Below, piece by piece: positions 10,915 to 22,021 of a stretch of 64,000 nucleotides of DNA. The notes beneath the pieces are model-generated. The model made no database searches. It was not told the origin of the DNA and was given only the letters and a program-made list of their open reading frames with translations. Source of the DNA: Xanthostigma xanthostigma (Eukaryota; Arthropoda; Insecta; Raphidioptera; Raphidiidae). How positions within the stretch are numbered: the first letter of the stretch is position 1; each line of letters begins with the position of its first letter. The stretch covers positions 20,050,465 through 20,114,464 of the forward strand of contig OY754468.1 of assembly GCA_963575645.1 (NCBI GenBank). Direction: 5' to 3'. The position numbers and the translations under genes were made by a program.

Positions 10915-11410
10915 CTAATAATAATAATAATAATACGTCTTTATTAATGCCACTAGCACCAATAGGCGAGGTTCAGCCATCGGCTGCTTTACAACCTAAC
11001 CTTTAATCAGTAGCGGTTACTCTATGCTCTCCAAAGCAGCATATGAAACATCGTGTTATTTAAATCGGCTTTGAGCTGCATTTACCGTCAGTACCCTAGT
11101 ACAAATAAACATCTATCACCGTAATATGCTAGAAGCGTTCACTGAATCTATCTCATTCAGTCAATACCTTTAACAGCTTTGATCCGGCGGTACGTATGTC
11201 GTACATACACGATACACGGCTTATGGCAGTAGTGACTAGTGTTACAGTGTATATTGTAATCAACAATGTTTGAAAAAACTTAAAAATTAAGACATCATAG
11301 ACATGATGTGATTCATAATTTAATTAACGCCCCCTCCTCCCTCAGTCTGAACCCATGTTAAGAGGTACGTCCTGCAGAACACCCATTTAAAATTTCACGC
11401 GCCGCCACTG
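10915..11410 (-). mobile_element. hAT-like nonautonomous repeat, copy 2, with (AAT)n edge
   Basis: On the minus strand it starts CAGTGGCGGCGCGTG at 11410 and aligns with 2219-2690 down to about 11008. The remaining part to 10915 is a different repeat ending in (AAT)n at 10915-10935. It fills intron 3 of the disrupted esterase. Confidence 0.5.
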
Positions 11411-11768
11411 TTTTTTTTTGTATATTCCAGCACAATGCCACTCAGTTAATTAATGTAATATTTTATTATTTTACTCGCAGAAGCTAATTTTAAATATTCG
11501 AGTGAAACAGTCATCAGTTTCACAAGAATATGTTTAAGTTGATTACCTATAACATTTAATCTATAGTTGAACGTAACCAGAACGACATCTTCGGCAAGTA
11601 AATACTCTGGTCCGAAGTTGTCATCGTTTCCAGACCCTCCCATAAATGCACCGCCATGGACCCAAACCATAACGGTTTTGTTTGGATTTGCACTGCCGTT
11701 TGTTGGTAGCTATGAACAAAGGCAAACAAATAAATCAAGATTTTTTAAAAGTAAAACATCTGAGTATA

Positions 11769-12198
11769 CAGGGTGACCGGTAGTTGCTCGTATTCCTCTC
11801 GGGAGAAGAATCTATGACTAATTTGGAATTATTTAAACTCTATCACTTGGGGGTCGGAAATGCGTCATTTTCCAGAAAATCTACTTCGGTTACCTTTTTA
11901 CAAAAATCCAAATTTTGGGAGTTAAAAATTAAAAAAAAAAATAATATTCTCACTTTTTAACCTGAATTTTTCAGTGATCTTATAGCTTACTAATTGGCCA
12001 ACCTCCCAAAAGCTAAAGACCACATTTACTGTTAGATTTTATATTGTACGTTAAAACTTAAAAGATAAAAAAAATCACAGAAGTGTCATTATCATAAAAA
12101 ATTACGCATTTTCAACCCCCAAGTGATAAGGTTAGATCATTCCAAATTGGTCATAGTTTCTTCTCCTGAGAGGAATATGAGCAATTACCGGTAGCCCT
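11769..12198. mobile_element. TA-flanked MITE (CAGGGTGACCGG), copy 1
   Basis: The left end CAGGGTGACCGGTAGTTGC is inverted at the right end (GCAATTACCGGTAGCCCT). TA lies at the borders, as in Tc1/mariner-type elements. 'CTCTCGGGAGAAGAA' and 'CACTTGGGGGTCGGAAATGC' are mirrored inside. A second copy is at 14197-14635. It lies in intron 2 of the disrupted esterase. Confidence 0.75.
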
Positions 12199-12200
12199 AT

Positions 12201-12631
12201 ATGAAGTTGTGCATTCGAATCATGGCAGGTGTAGCTCCTCGTACGCATTGTCGGCCATTATTTAAAAAATTTAACATTCTAACAGTCACAGATATGTATA
12301 TCTTAAAATGTGCGATGTTTATAAAAATAAATCCGGATCTGTTTAAAACCAAATTACATACACATAACACTAGAAATAAACACGTTTTAAAAACCGAACA
12401 AAATAATCTAGAAGTGACACGTCAAGGAGTACACAATGCCATGATTCGAGTGCACAACAATCTACCAGTAAAGATAAGAGAAATAAAAGATGAAAGAATT
12501 TTCAAAAAAAAGTTAAAAATTTTTTGCTTGCAAATAATTATTACAGCTTAAAAGAATATTTTTAAAACTAACATACTAGACGCAGTTTTTGTATTGGTAC
12601 TTATTGTAGTAATAATACACTTAATAAAGGC

Positions 12632-12678
<47 letters not shown>

Positions 12679-12680
12679 CC
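12201..12680 (+). pseudogene. Jockey/CR1-like LINE 3' end with (TTA)n tail
   Basis: The open frame 12201-12551 reads 'IRIMAGVAPRTHCRPLFKKF', 'TDMYILKC', 'HTHNTRNK' and 'GVHNAMIRVHNNLP', homologous to the C-terminus of the LINE at 8862-9706. An 'AATAAAGG' and a (TTA)n tract at 12635-12677 follow, as expected at a LINE 3' end. It is strongly 5'-truncated and abuts the MITE at 12198. It lies antisense in intron 2 of the disrupted esterase. Confidence 0.8.
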
Positions 12681-12856
12681 TATATGTGGAGATTCTTTTC
12701 CCTACTTTAAGTTAGTATTGTACGTTTCTACGGAATTCGTTTTTTTTTTTTAATTTATGATTTTGTATAAGAATCAATGCGCGGTAGCCAGCGCATGACC
12801 CAGTAACGATTCCAGCGGCAAAACCAGCCTCGTGTACAGCGGCTTTTACTCTAGTC

Positions 12857-13695
12857 CAGTGTTTTTCAACTTCTGGGTCGCGACCCCCTGGGGGGTCGCG
12901 AAGCTTTTGTAGGGGGGTCGCCAGAGGTCGAGAGAATTTTAGTAATACCTGTGTACGTAAATTGCGTTAGTTAGTTATCAATTGGCGACGTATTCGATGT
13001 ATGTATGTAGTTGTAAAATAATGTGTTTTACGTACTATATTATATCCGAATCCTAATTATGGATCGACGTATAAAAACGTCGTATGGAATGAATATTTGT
13101 AACACTGTAAAATACACATACATACGTAATATAAAATATTTTTAACAAAAAAATTGAACCGACTTCACACTAAAAAGTAAAAAATAATTGCGTATTGAAA
13201 TGTTTTGGAGTCGGTGTCAGCCAAAATGAAATCTATTCCGAGAACTACACCGACTCCAAAACATTTCAATACGCAATTATTTTTTACTTTTTAGTGTGAA
13301 GTCGGTTCAATTTTTTTGTTAAAAATATTTTATTTTTCTCTTTGTAGTGTTAATCTAACACTAAAAATCGGTGAACATACATAAAAAACATTATGCGTTT
13401 CTTTGAAATTTGAGAGTTTCCCTCGATTTCTCCGGATTCCACCATCAGATCCTGACTTGGTTCCGATGGGACCACCTCTGAGGTGCACTCTTTCGAATAA
13501 AAAAAATAATTTGAAAATCGGTCCATAATTGACGGAGAAATCAGTGAACATACATAAAAAAAAATATATATACAGACGAACACAGAACCTCCTCCTTTTT
13601 GTTGAAGTCGGTTAAAAAAAGCGAAGGGTCGGGGGGTCGCGAAATATTTTTTCATACCAGGGGGGTCGCATTATGAAAAAGGTTGAAAAACACTG
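12857..13695. mobile_element. hAT-type element, family B, copy 1, with a nested insertion
   Basis: Ends CAGTGTTTTTCAACTTC and GGTTGAAAAACACTG with an exact 8-bp duplication CTCTAGTC at 12849-12856 and 13696-13703. The GGGTCGCG motifs near each end are typical. Compared with the 346-bp copy at 47690-48035 it holds an extra segment from about 13125 to 13618. Confidence 0.88.
13125..13618. mobile_element. AACCGACTTC hairpin element nested in the hAT copy
   Basis: Arms at 13143-13220 and 13245-13320 are near-perfect inverse copies ('TTGAACCGACTTCACACT', 'TAAAAAGTAAAAAATAAT', 'GTATTGAAATGTTTTGGAGT'). A downstream tail ends 'TTGAAGTCGGTTAAAAAAA'. The empty site is visible in the other family B copy near 47950. 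Confidence 0.7.
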
Positions 13696-14005
13696 CTCTA
13701 GTCTGTACTGATTGATATACTAAGTATGTATTTGAAATTTTAATTAATTTAGGAAATGCGTGTTGTTCTTTCAACGTTGCTAAGATTAATTTATTACCTT
13801 CGGCGTATACACGTTCAAATATAAACAGTCGTCAGATCCAAAATAATTGTTACCAGGAATATCACTTTGGAAACAAATATTTCCAAAATTTCGAGCATCT
13901 CTTGTACCATTCCATGGCTTGACTGGTCTAGGTGCCTTAAAAATGTTTTTAATATTGTAATTATGTGATGGGTTCTTTTTCAGTATAGTTCGTAATTACT
14001 ATAAT

Positions 14006-14151
14006 ACATTACTGTGTGAGTGTAGCTACTGTTTGCAACAATTGTTAACAACACCCATTGTTTGAAAAATTAATTTTTTCTAATGTTGATAGCGTTATAA
14101 CAAAGGATGTTCTTAACAATTGTAGCAAACAGCTAGCTACACTGTAATTGT
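14006..14151. repeat. Short inverted-repeat element
   Basis: 'GTGTAGCTACTGTTTGCAAC' and 'AACAATTGTTAAC' on the left pair with 'GTTCTTAACAATTGTAGC' and 'AACAGCTAGCTACACTGTAA' on the right. It lies in intron 1 of the disrupted esterase. Confidence 0.55.
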
Positions 14152-14196
14152 AATTATATAATGTAAGAATATATAAGAATATAATGTAAGAATATA

Positions 14197-14635
14197 CAGG
14201 TGACCGGTAATTGCTCGTATTCCTCTCGGGAGAAGAAACTGACTAATTTGAAATGATTTAACCTTATCACTTGGGGGTCGGAAATGCGTCATTTTTATGA
14301 TAATGACACTTCTGGGAAACATTTCTATTTATTTTGTTTTTTTTTTAATTTAACACACAACATAAAATCTAGCAGTAAATTTCGTGGTTTTTAGCTTTAA
14401 GAAGGTTGGCCAATTAGTAAGCTATCAGATCATGGAAAAATTCAGGCCAAAAAGTAAGAATATATATTTTTTTTTAATTTTTAACTCCAAAATTCGAATT
14501 TTTGTAAAAAGAAAACCGAAGTAGATTTTCTCGAAAATGACGCATTTCCGACCCCCAAGTTATAGATGTTAAATCATTCCAAATTAGTCATAGTTTCTTC
14601 TTCCGATAGGAATACGAGCAATTACCGGTCACCTG
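14197..14635. mobile_element. TA-flanked MITE (CAGGGTGACCGG family), copy 2
   Basis: Ends CAGGTGACCGGTAATTGC and GCAATTACCGGTCACCTG are inverted copies; TA flanks both sides (14195-14196 and 14636-14637). The interior aligns with 11769-12198. It lies in intron 1 of the disrupted esterase. Confidence 0.8.
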
Positions 14636-15062
14636 TATAAATATATGTAGTAGCATATAATATAATATTATATTGTTGACAGGGTTTGACATAGGGATCA
14701 ATATTTTATGATGTGAAGGTTGGGGAGTAAAACCACGCAATTGGCGCGACACTTTTATGGGAGGACATTAAGTGTGTGTGCGTTGGATTAAACATGGCTT
14801 CAGTTGAAGGCGACATTTAAATAACAGAGCGAAATTTAGTTACTAGTTTAGTTATCAGTATTTCGTTAGATGACAGCGCGTGACGCTTGCTTTTTGTTTG
14901 CGTTGACTTTTGTTAAAGAATAAAGGCAACTTGATGAAGTCAAAATTTAGTTACAGGGTGAAATTTTGTTACAGGACGATATTTAGTTACTAGATTTTTT
15001 TTTTAATTTATGTTTCACATCTGCCAGGCGTCCCGCGACGGCTTACATTTTTTCGTTTAAAC

Positions 15063-15602
15063 CAGTGATTCCCAAAGTGGTCTATATCGACCCCCAGGGG
15101 TCGACGACAACTTGCAAGGGGTCTATGTCAGCGGGAAAAAAAATTGGGGGTCCATGAAATATAAATGGGGGTCAACGATAGTAATCTCCTTACAAAAAAA
15201 GAAACAAACTGGACATCGTTAACCGAAGAGATTTAAGATTAAATCTAACTAAATTGATGCCAAATGTTGAAAATTTATTATTAAAGCATCAGGTTCATCC
15301 CTCACACTAAAAGCATTTATTTTTTGCTTAGTTATTTTATGTAACATAAAGTAAATTTTAATTTGATTCGTTTAATTGGAATCTTATTAATAAATGTATA
15401 AAACTAAATATTTCACACTATCTACATTTCACTACCGTTATAAATTTAAATCGTTCAAAGTGAGTAGCACTATACCAGTTGTCAAAAATACATTTGAAAT
15501 TAATGAATATGCAAAAAATCAATATCAGATAAGCAGGGGGTTTACCCAAAACCGAAAAACATGGCAAGTGGTCTACAAGACAAAATAGTTTGGGGACCTC
15601 TG
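15063..15602. mobile_element. hAT-type element, family C
   Basis: Starts CAGTGATTCCCAAAGTGG, ends GTTTGGGGACCTCTG, and is flanked by the exact 8-bp GTTTAAAC at 15055-15062 and 15603-15610. The small open frame inside (near 15394-15588) is not recognised. It lies in intron 1 of the disrupted esterase. Confidence 0.8.
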
Positions 15603-15873
15603 GTTTAAACTTAAACTAAACATTAAAATAATCAAAATACCTTGTATCTTAGCCCCCCAACTGGAGGTTCTGCGTATGGAATTCCCTTAAATCTGTAAAA
15701 TGTATTATTTCGTCTGTCTACAGCTGTGTCTCCCAATAACTTTCCATCACTGATCTTTATTTCTATGTCTGCACAATTAACAATAGCAGAAAATGTTAAC
15801 AATACTAATGAGAGAGTATACATCTTTATTTCGTGAACACAATAGATTTTTCTAATTTTGTATCAAACACGAG

Positions 15874-15881
15874 TATTTATA
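15874..15881 (-). promoter_or_regulatory. TATA box of the disrupted esterase copy
   Basis: TATAAATA on the minus strand starts 58 bp upstream of the ATG at 15823. It shares 'TATAAATA.TCGTG.TTGA' and, just before the ATG, 'AAATAAAGATG' with the plus-strand promoter, so the promoter was duplicated along with the gene. Confidence 0.55.
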
Positions 15882-16306
15882 CAAATCTACTTTATTTTAT
15901 CTTTGAATCTAGAACTTATAAAAACAAAAATAGTTATATATGCACTTAAACTTTTGATATAAGATAATAAAAAAACATATGTGACGAATTTTTTACAATA
16001 TTTTTCCCAAAATTATCATGAAATTGCTTTTTGATAAAATTGAAATATTTGGATTTTTAAATGAAACGCATTCCTAAAATATAACGATCGTGTTTAGATT
16101 AATCATGATAAAAGTGGAATAACTAGATTTTTAGATGAAAAAAAGTTTAAAAATGCAGTGGTCGTGTTTAGAATAAAATTTTAAAAACAATGTTTTCCTA
16201 TAAAATTTTCGTCGCATGTTTTTTATATTATCTAATGTTGAAAGTCTAAGTGTTTTTAATTATAAAATGTAATTTCCAGATTTTTAGATAAAATACTTTA
16301 ATTTCG

Positions 16307-16314
16307 TATAAATA
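16307..16314 (+). promoter_or_regulatory. TATA box of the intact esterase
   Basis: TATAAATA lies 63 bp upstream of the chosen ATG. It is followed by CGTG and a short AT-rich leader that also aligns with the leader of the minus-strand copy. The position implies a 5' leader of about 25-35 nt. Confidence 0.55.
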
Positions 16315-16369
16315 ATCGTGATTGACATTAAATTAAAAAACAAAATTAGTTGTGTTTATGAAAATAAAG

Positions 16370-19300
16370 ATGTATTCTTTGTTGCTAATACTGTCGATAT
16401 TTTCTTTTGCTGCAGCAATAGAAATAAAGATCAGCGATGGAAAGTTAATGGGAGACACAGCTTTAGACAAACGAAACAATACATTTTATAGATTTAAGGG
16501 AATTCCTTACGCAGAACCTCCCGTCGGAGCGTTAAGATACAAGGTAATTTTTTTTTCTAATTTTAATTTAATTTCTAAAATATACTAGAATCAATGATTA
16601 TATTTTTAATTTTTAACATTGCAATAAAATTTCAAGGCACCTAGACCAGTCAAGCCATGGAATGATACAAGAGATGCTCGAAATTTTGGTAATATTTGTT
16701 TTCAAAATGATATGTCCGGTAAATATTTGGGATCTGATGACTGCTTATATTTGAACGTATATACACCGGAGGTAATGTTATTAAAAGTTCACCACAAAAT
16801 CAAATAGTGTATTTTTAGATATTCATATTTCTATTTCAACTTATCCATTATCTGAACAGTAATATTTTACAAATAATAACTTCTACAAAATAAATAGATC
16901 GTATTCTTCAGAAGTTCAAAAAAATAAAAATAAACCATTAATAATATAGACCGTTATGTGTTTATGCATAGTTGTTTAGTTTTCTTTTGGTACAGGTATT
17001 CAGGTGAGAAAGATGGGTCATTATTCTGTTTTATATTTTTTTTCTTTTCAATTTCCTTACATAGTTGTGAGTTAGCTCTCTGCAGTTTATTTGATATTCT
17101 TTTGTTGACAGTTACCAACAAATGGCAGTGCAAATCCAAATAAAACTGTTATGGTTTGGGTCCATGGAGGCGCATTGGTAGAAGGATCAGGCAATGATGA
17201 AGTCTTTGGACCACAATATTTAATTGCCAAAGATATTGTCTTGGTTACATTCAACTATAGACTAAATGCTTTAGGTATTCTCATATACTAATCATATTAT
17301 GCTTTTGGTATTATTTTCGAAAATTTACAATTTCGTTTTTCATTAAAAGAATAGCTAGATATTTTGCTGATAATAAGTTATTCAAATTACCAAGTATATA
17401 TATATATATGTATATAATTCTTTAAAATATTTACACCCTGAATGCATCTTCTCTTGAAATGATTCTAGATATAGAATTAATAATAATTAGTCAGCTTATA
17501 TATGATTGCAGGATTTTTAATGATAGATGATCCAAAACTTAATGTCCCTGGCAATGCTGCAATGAAAGATATGGTTATGGCGTTAAAATGGGTGCAAAAG
17601 AATATTAAACATTTTGGTGGTAATCCAAAAGACGTTACAATATTTGGTGAAAGTGCAGGATCCCTATCAGTAACTATGCTTGTTTTGTCGTCGGCAACGA
17701 AAGGATTGTTTCACAGAGCAATTGGTCAAAGTGGAAGCGGGCTAAGTTTCTGGGGCAAGAAAAGCGACAAATTTACCGTAAAAGCCCTTGTTTCTGAAAT
17801 TGGGTTTAATGTAACGACAGATGCAGAAGCTTTAACAATTCTAGAAAAGGAGCCTTTGATAAATATTTGGGAAGCGACTGATCGACTTGCTGTGGCTACG
17901 GTAATTAAAAGAAGAATAAACTCGCGTCGCGGTCATAGAAATAAATAACTAGAGTACGCTAGTTCGTATGCTTGCCATAAGTGAAAGTGTCCTCAGTTGA
18001 GAGAGAGTACGCTGCAGAAAACCAGATATTTGTTTACTCAAATTAGCATTGTTTTGTATCATTAGTTACCATAAAGATAAGAAACTGTTCTCTTTCTGAA
18101 TTGCAGACACTGTCACGGCTCACTCGCGTAGGTACTCTAATATCTCTATGATCGCAGTGGCAAACCCTGCCGATAAAATGGTGTATGTGCCATATGGTAA
18201 ATATTTTAAGCGAGAATATACGACAAAGAGTTTTAAGTTTATATTAGGTGTGTTTGGTATATTAGTGTAGTGCAGATAACTCAGTGAAATTTTCACTAAA
18301 AAATGTACGTGAAGTGTGTGATTCATGTTAACACTTTTATATAACAAACGCAATAATGTCAAAAGTGTCAACACTTTATACACTGGAGCACGATACCAAA
18401 CACACGTATTGTTAGACGAAATCTTATAATATTAATTAAATGACGAGTTTTGGCCCGTGACACAAACTTTCCATAAAAAGTTATACTGGCAGTAGGTACC
18501 CTCTTTTTGTTTTTCAGAATACAGCCGGGCAGATTCCATTCTCTCTAGTAGTGGAAAGAACCACCGATGAACAAGCATTTCTGACTAAAGAGCCTATTGA
18601 TATTTTAAATGAAGGCAGTTTTAATGACGTTCCACTAATTCTTGGGTACAATAACCAAGAAGGAATTTTGGGTATCGTAGATGGTAATACAATTCCAGTT
18701 TCAAATGCTGACTTCCAGCGACAGATTCCAAGAGACATCGATGTTCCTTTTGGCTCAGTTAAAAGTGTTGCTATAGCAGAAGCTTTAGATTTGTTTTATG
18801 TAGGCGCTGACACAGAAGACGAAGACATAATGTATGATTATATTAACGTGAGTAAGGAAAGATTTCATTGTCATTTTGGTATTTTCGTGACTAAGTTTGA
18901 TGTCACTTTCATTCTGCAAAACCCATATATCTATTAATTAAATATATGAATCATTGTCTATCTACTCAATGTGCGGTGAGTGAACGCAACAAAGCGTATC
19001 GAAAATATATCTGCGTGTCTTTCTTCGATGTAATTCCCTGATTTCTCCGATGATAGGATTGGTTGATGTACATGCATTCAATCTGAATAAAGTATATCTG
19101 TTTCAAAAACTTTGGCTTTTTCTATGACCTTAACATGGGCGTACCCAGTTTTTGGCCCAGTAGGGGGTAAATTTAAAATTTCTTAAGTCGGGTCCCCCGT
19201 GCTTGTTTTGCCCTCCTGGATAGCCAGTGCTTACGGCGTAAAAAAAGACAGAAGTATATGTTTGCACCCTAATAGTTCGATTGCGATTTTATTCCTATAC

Positions 19301-20085
19301 TTACTCAGTATAGAATAAAAGTATATGGCAAAACCTAATAATTAGGAGAGCGATATTGTTCAAAAATTGTTGTTCCAAGAAGTAGCTATTTAGTAACTAC
19401 TAAATTATTCTGGATTAATATTAATATAAATTTTCGTTTACAGTTGCAGTTTTTTCCTAAATTGCATTATGAAAAGTAAAATTCTCATTTACCTACTACG
19501 TAATATATTTTAGAACCAATGTTTGGTTAATTTGGTTCTATTTAATATTAAATACAACTACTTTAATTTTCAGCTCATCTCGGACAGAACATTTATTTAT
19601 CAAATTTATCATTTTGTTGCACTTTTTTCGGCTAAAGCTATCTCTCCTGCGTATCTTTATAGATTTTCATATGATTTAGAAATAAATTTTTTAAAAACAA
19701 AGGCTAATTTGAAGTGGATAAAAGGTCAGTTCAGGTATTATATTATCGTTATAGCGGATATAAATAATAAAATATTCAAATTTACTGATTATTCATAGGT
19801 GCCTCGCACGCTGACGATTTGGGCTATTTATTTTATTATCAAGGAAATCCCAAAGTGACACCAGGTAGTCCCGAAGACACAGCCATTAACAGGATGACTA
19901 GTATTTGGACAACGTTTGCAAAAACCGGAAATCCAAATGTTGGGACAATTAATGCTACTTGGATACCGTTTAGTGAAAACCAAACCAACTATATTCACTT
20001 GGATGTCAATATTAGAACTGATACTTTGTTACCAGAAAGAAAGAGAATAGATTTCTGGCATAAGTTGTATGAATTTGCGAAATAA
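16370..20085 (+). CDS. Secreted carboxylesterase (type-B), intact, seven exons
   Basis: Seven exons with GT-AG introns: 16370-16543, 16637-16771, 17112-17274, 17512-17900, 18518-18847, 19574-19724 and 19799-20085. Together they give 1629 nt, or 542 aa plus stop, the usual length for this family. Residues 1 to about 16 (MYSLLLILSIFSFAAA) look like a signal peptide, so the enzyme is probably secreted or lumenal. Family landmarks appear in order: 'FKGIPYAEPPVG' near residue 45, oxyanion 'HGG' at 121-123, nucleophile motif GESAGS with Ser205, acid Glu335 in 'GYNNQEG', and His451 in 'GASHADD'. The triad spacing matches cholinesterase-like esterases. GESAG, rather than the GQSAG of juvenile hormone esterases, points to a general carboxylesterase that hydrolyses esters; the substrate cannot be read from sequence. 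The start at 16370 is chosen because it aligns with the sister copy. An in-frame ATG at 16358 would add four residues. Introns are short except intron 4 (617 bp, holding a repeat) and intron 5 (726 bp). Confidence 0.93.
18242..18415. repeat. Inverted-repeat element in intron 4 of the intact esterase
   Basis: 'ATTAGGTGTGTTTGGTAT' on the left and 'GATACCAAACACACGTA' on the right. 'AACAAACGCAATA.TG' and the 'CCAAACACACCTAATAT' end recur near 35895-35970, so this is a dispersed family. Confidence 0.5.
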
Positions 20086-20167
20086 AATCACAAATATAAT
20101 TTTTCTAGATTATTTTACCTGAATTTACCAATCTTTAATGAGATTAATTTTAATGACGAATAATTCA

Positions 20168-20173
20168 AATAAA
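20168..20173 (+). promoter_or_regulatory. Candidate poly(A) signal of the intact esterase
   Basis: AATAAA occurs 83 nt after the stop codon. Another AATAAA overlaps the stop itself (near 20081) and is less likely to be used. Confidence 0.4.
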
Positions 20174-20203
20174 AAAATACGACGTAATTGACATGAATAA
20201 TAA

Positions 20204-20611
20204 ACGATGAAGGATGGTTTTGGTTGAGGATCATAAATAAATAAGCTTTACCAATGTTTCGCTAGTGGCCAACGTTTCGAAAAATTTATTTTCATCTTCA
20301 GTATCAAATATCAGTCCACAAAAAGTGCTTTTTGGCTATATACTGTCAAGACAAATATTTTAATAAAATTTTCACTGCGTAACATTTTTTTAAAAATTTA
20401 ATAATTTTAATAGTTTTTATAATAAGATGTTCATATTTATTTTTTTTAACCTATAAAAATATGATCATGTATGTTGTTTCAACAATTTACCACCTTTCGA
20501 CCAGCTTGAGGCCCTGAAGATGAAAATAAATTTTTCGAAACGTTGGCCACTAGCGAAACATTGGTAAAGCTTATTTATTTATTATCCTCAACCAAAACCA
20601 TCCTTCATCGT
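20204..20611. mobile_element. Foldback element with CTGAAGA..CGAAACG arms
   Basis: Arms of about 100 bp: left 'ACGATGAAGGATGGTTTTGG' onward, right ending 'CCATCCTTCATCGT'. Both carry 'CTGAAGATGAAAATAAAT', then 'TTTTTCGAAACGTTGGCC' and 'GCGAAACATTGG' in opposite orientation. It begins about 30 bp after the poly(A) signal of the intact esterase. Confidence 0.75.
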
Positions 20612-21229
20612 AACATTCTATTGGAACAACACTACTTTATGCTGAAGACATGAATAATAAACTACGGACACTTTTCATGTGCAAATATTTTTCCATAATC
20701 TGCTATAGAAGCTGTTGACCTTAACTGTTGAGCGTCTATAATCTTCAATCAAATTGAAATGTTTAGCTTCTTACAATATATAAACATTTACCTGGTATTT
20801 TTTATTTGGATAATAAAACATGACAATCAGTTCTGAAAAAGTTATCTTCTGCTATTCAATGCATTATCACAGAAAATCTTAAGTATTACTATAAGTAGAC
20901 AATATCTTGTTATTGTCTATTAATACATTTTTTTGGATATTGTGATACTAAATTCAAAGATAATTTATTTCTACTTGACCCTGAGTTTCGAATTAACATT
21001 CTTGCAGAGATAATAAAATAAAACGTGTAGAGCTATCACGCTTATCATTTTGCAATTAACAGTAATAATAGATTCTCACGTGTCCAAGGTCAAGTTTATG
21101 CTGGTTTTTCTTGGATTATGATAGGTATGTAGCTATACCAATGACCAATCCATGACCAAGCTGAGCTAACGTAAACAATATTCCACGACCGTATGGCACT
21201 GAACACTCAACTTATTTTAGAATACAAAA
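20612..21229. other. No gene seen
   Basis: AT-rich sequence without recognisable element ends or protein character. Confidence 0.4.
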
Positions 21230-21738
21230 AATAGGTAAAAAACTTAAGTTAAACGCTTTTATTGTAAGATCGATAATGTACTAAAAACTAGAAAATAAAT
21301 GTGAGTCACCATAGGGGGCTTTGATTAAACTAAAATAAACTCGTAGGGGGCGTTTATAGTTACATTATGGTCGAAAAAGACTGTCGAAAGCTAAATATGA
21401 ATTTCAATCTCTAACAAATGAAAGTGTTCTGCTAAATATCCCCCACGATTTTATTTTAGTTTAATCAAAGCCCCCTGTGGTGACTCATATTTATTTTCTA
21501 GTTTTTAGTGCATTATCGATTGTACAATAAAAGCGTTTTCAAGTTTTCAGTTTGATTTGTATCCGGACGAAAGCCAGAACGCTCAGTTTGTTATAATAAT
21601 ATTGTATTGTCATCGGAACTACATACCTATGCAAAATTTCTACTCAATCGGATAATGAAAAATAGTTGAAAAAGCTGTTCCAAGATTTGAAATAAAGAAA
21701 TATACGGAGTCAAGTTAAATAAAAGCGTTTAAAGACAT
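21230..21738. repeat. Foldback-containing dispersed repeat, copy 1
   Basis: 'AGTTAAACGCTTTTATTGTA' and 'GGGGGCTTTGATTAAACTAA' on the left are mirrored by 'TTTAATCAAAGCCCCCTG' and 'TACAATAAAAGCGTTTT' on the right. A tail follows with 'ATCGGAACTACATA' and 'ACTCAATCGGATAA'. The second copy is at 28128-28655. Confidence 0.65.
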
Positions 21739-22021
21739 ACACACACAGTATGGTTTTTCGTTTTTTTTTATTTTCTAGAAGTTCCGTTGTTCTGCACTCT
21801 GCTGGACTGAACTGATTCGAATCATGTACGAAATATTAAGTTGTAATTGGCGACTCGTCGCAAACTCTCATGTGGACGAAGATAAAATATCAACGTCAGC
21901 AAGAAAAGTAAAATTTTTAAATTTTACAAATTTATTCAAATACAAAATACAATAAATTCTGTTCCTATTTGAATATTTTTGCGTCTCAATTGGTACGTTT
22001 CCACAAAAAATTGGTGCTTAC

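Larger units (their letters stand above)
7702..15823 (-). pseudogene. Carboxylesterase sister copy, seven exons, exon 5 frameshifted
   Basis: Exons on the minus strand in reading order: 15823-15641, 13935-13798, 11709-11547, 10883-10495, 10321-10075, 8205-8055 and 7988-7702. Each has GT-AG borders and the same phases as the plus-strand gene; exons 3, 4, 6 and 7 are exactly the same length in both copies. The start is MYTLSLVLLTFSAIVNC, a signal peptide. HGG, GESAGS, 'YNNNEG' and 'GASHADE' are all present. By my count exon 4 is about 85% and exon 7 about 93% identical in protein to the intact copy. All exons are open except exon 5, where a net 83-nt loss shifts the frame and gives a TGA at 10085-10087, before the catalytic His exon. 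The product as read would lack the C-terminal third. Introns 1, 2, 3 and 5 are stuffed with transposons. It could be a recent pseudogene. If the 1-nt insertion is a sequencing error, it could be a functional enzyme missing 28 residues. Confidence 0.85.
15824..16369. promoter_or_regulatory. Shared divergent intergenic region of the esterase pair
   Basis: 546 bp between the two start codons, very AT-rich, with a TATA box near each end and no transposon that I recognise. Inside are two imperfect copies of 'TCGTGTTTAGA.TAA' near 16087 and 16162, and repeated 'GATTTTTAGAT' stretches. Any shared enhancer would have to lie here. Confidence 0.5.

Noticed and set aside
16358..16369. Upstream ATG for the intact esterase
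   Set aside because: It would add MKIK before the signal peptide; the sister copy has no equivalent ATG and the ATG at 16370 aligns exactly.
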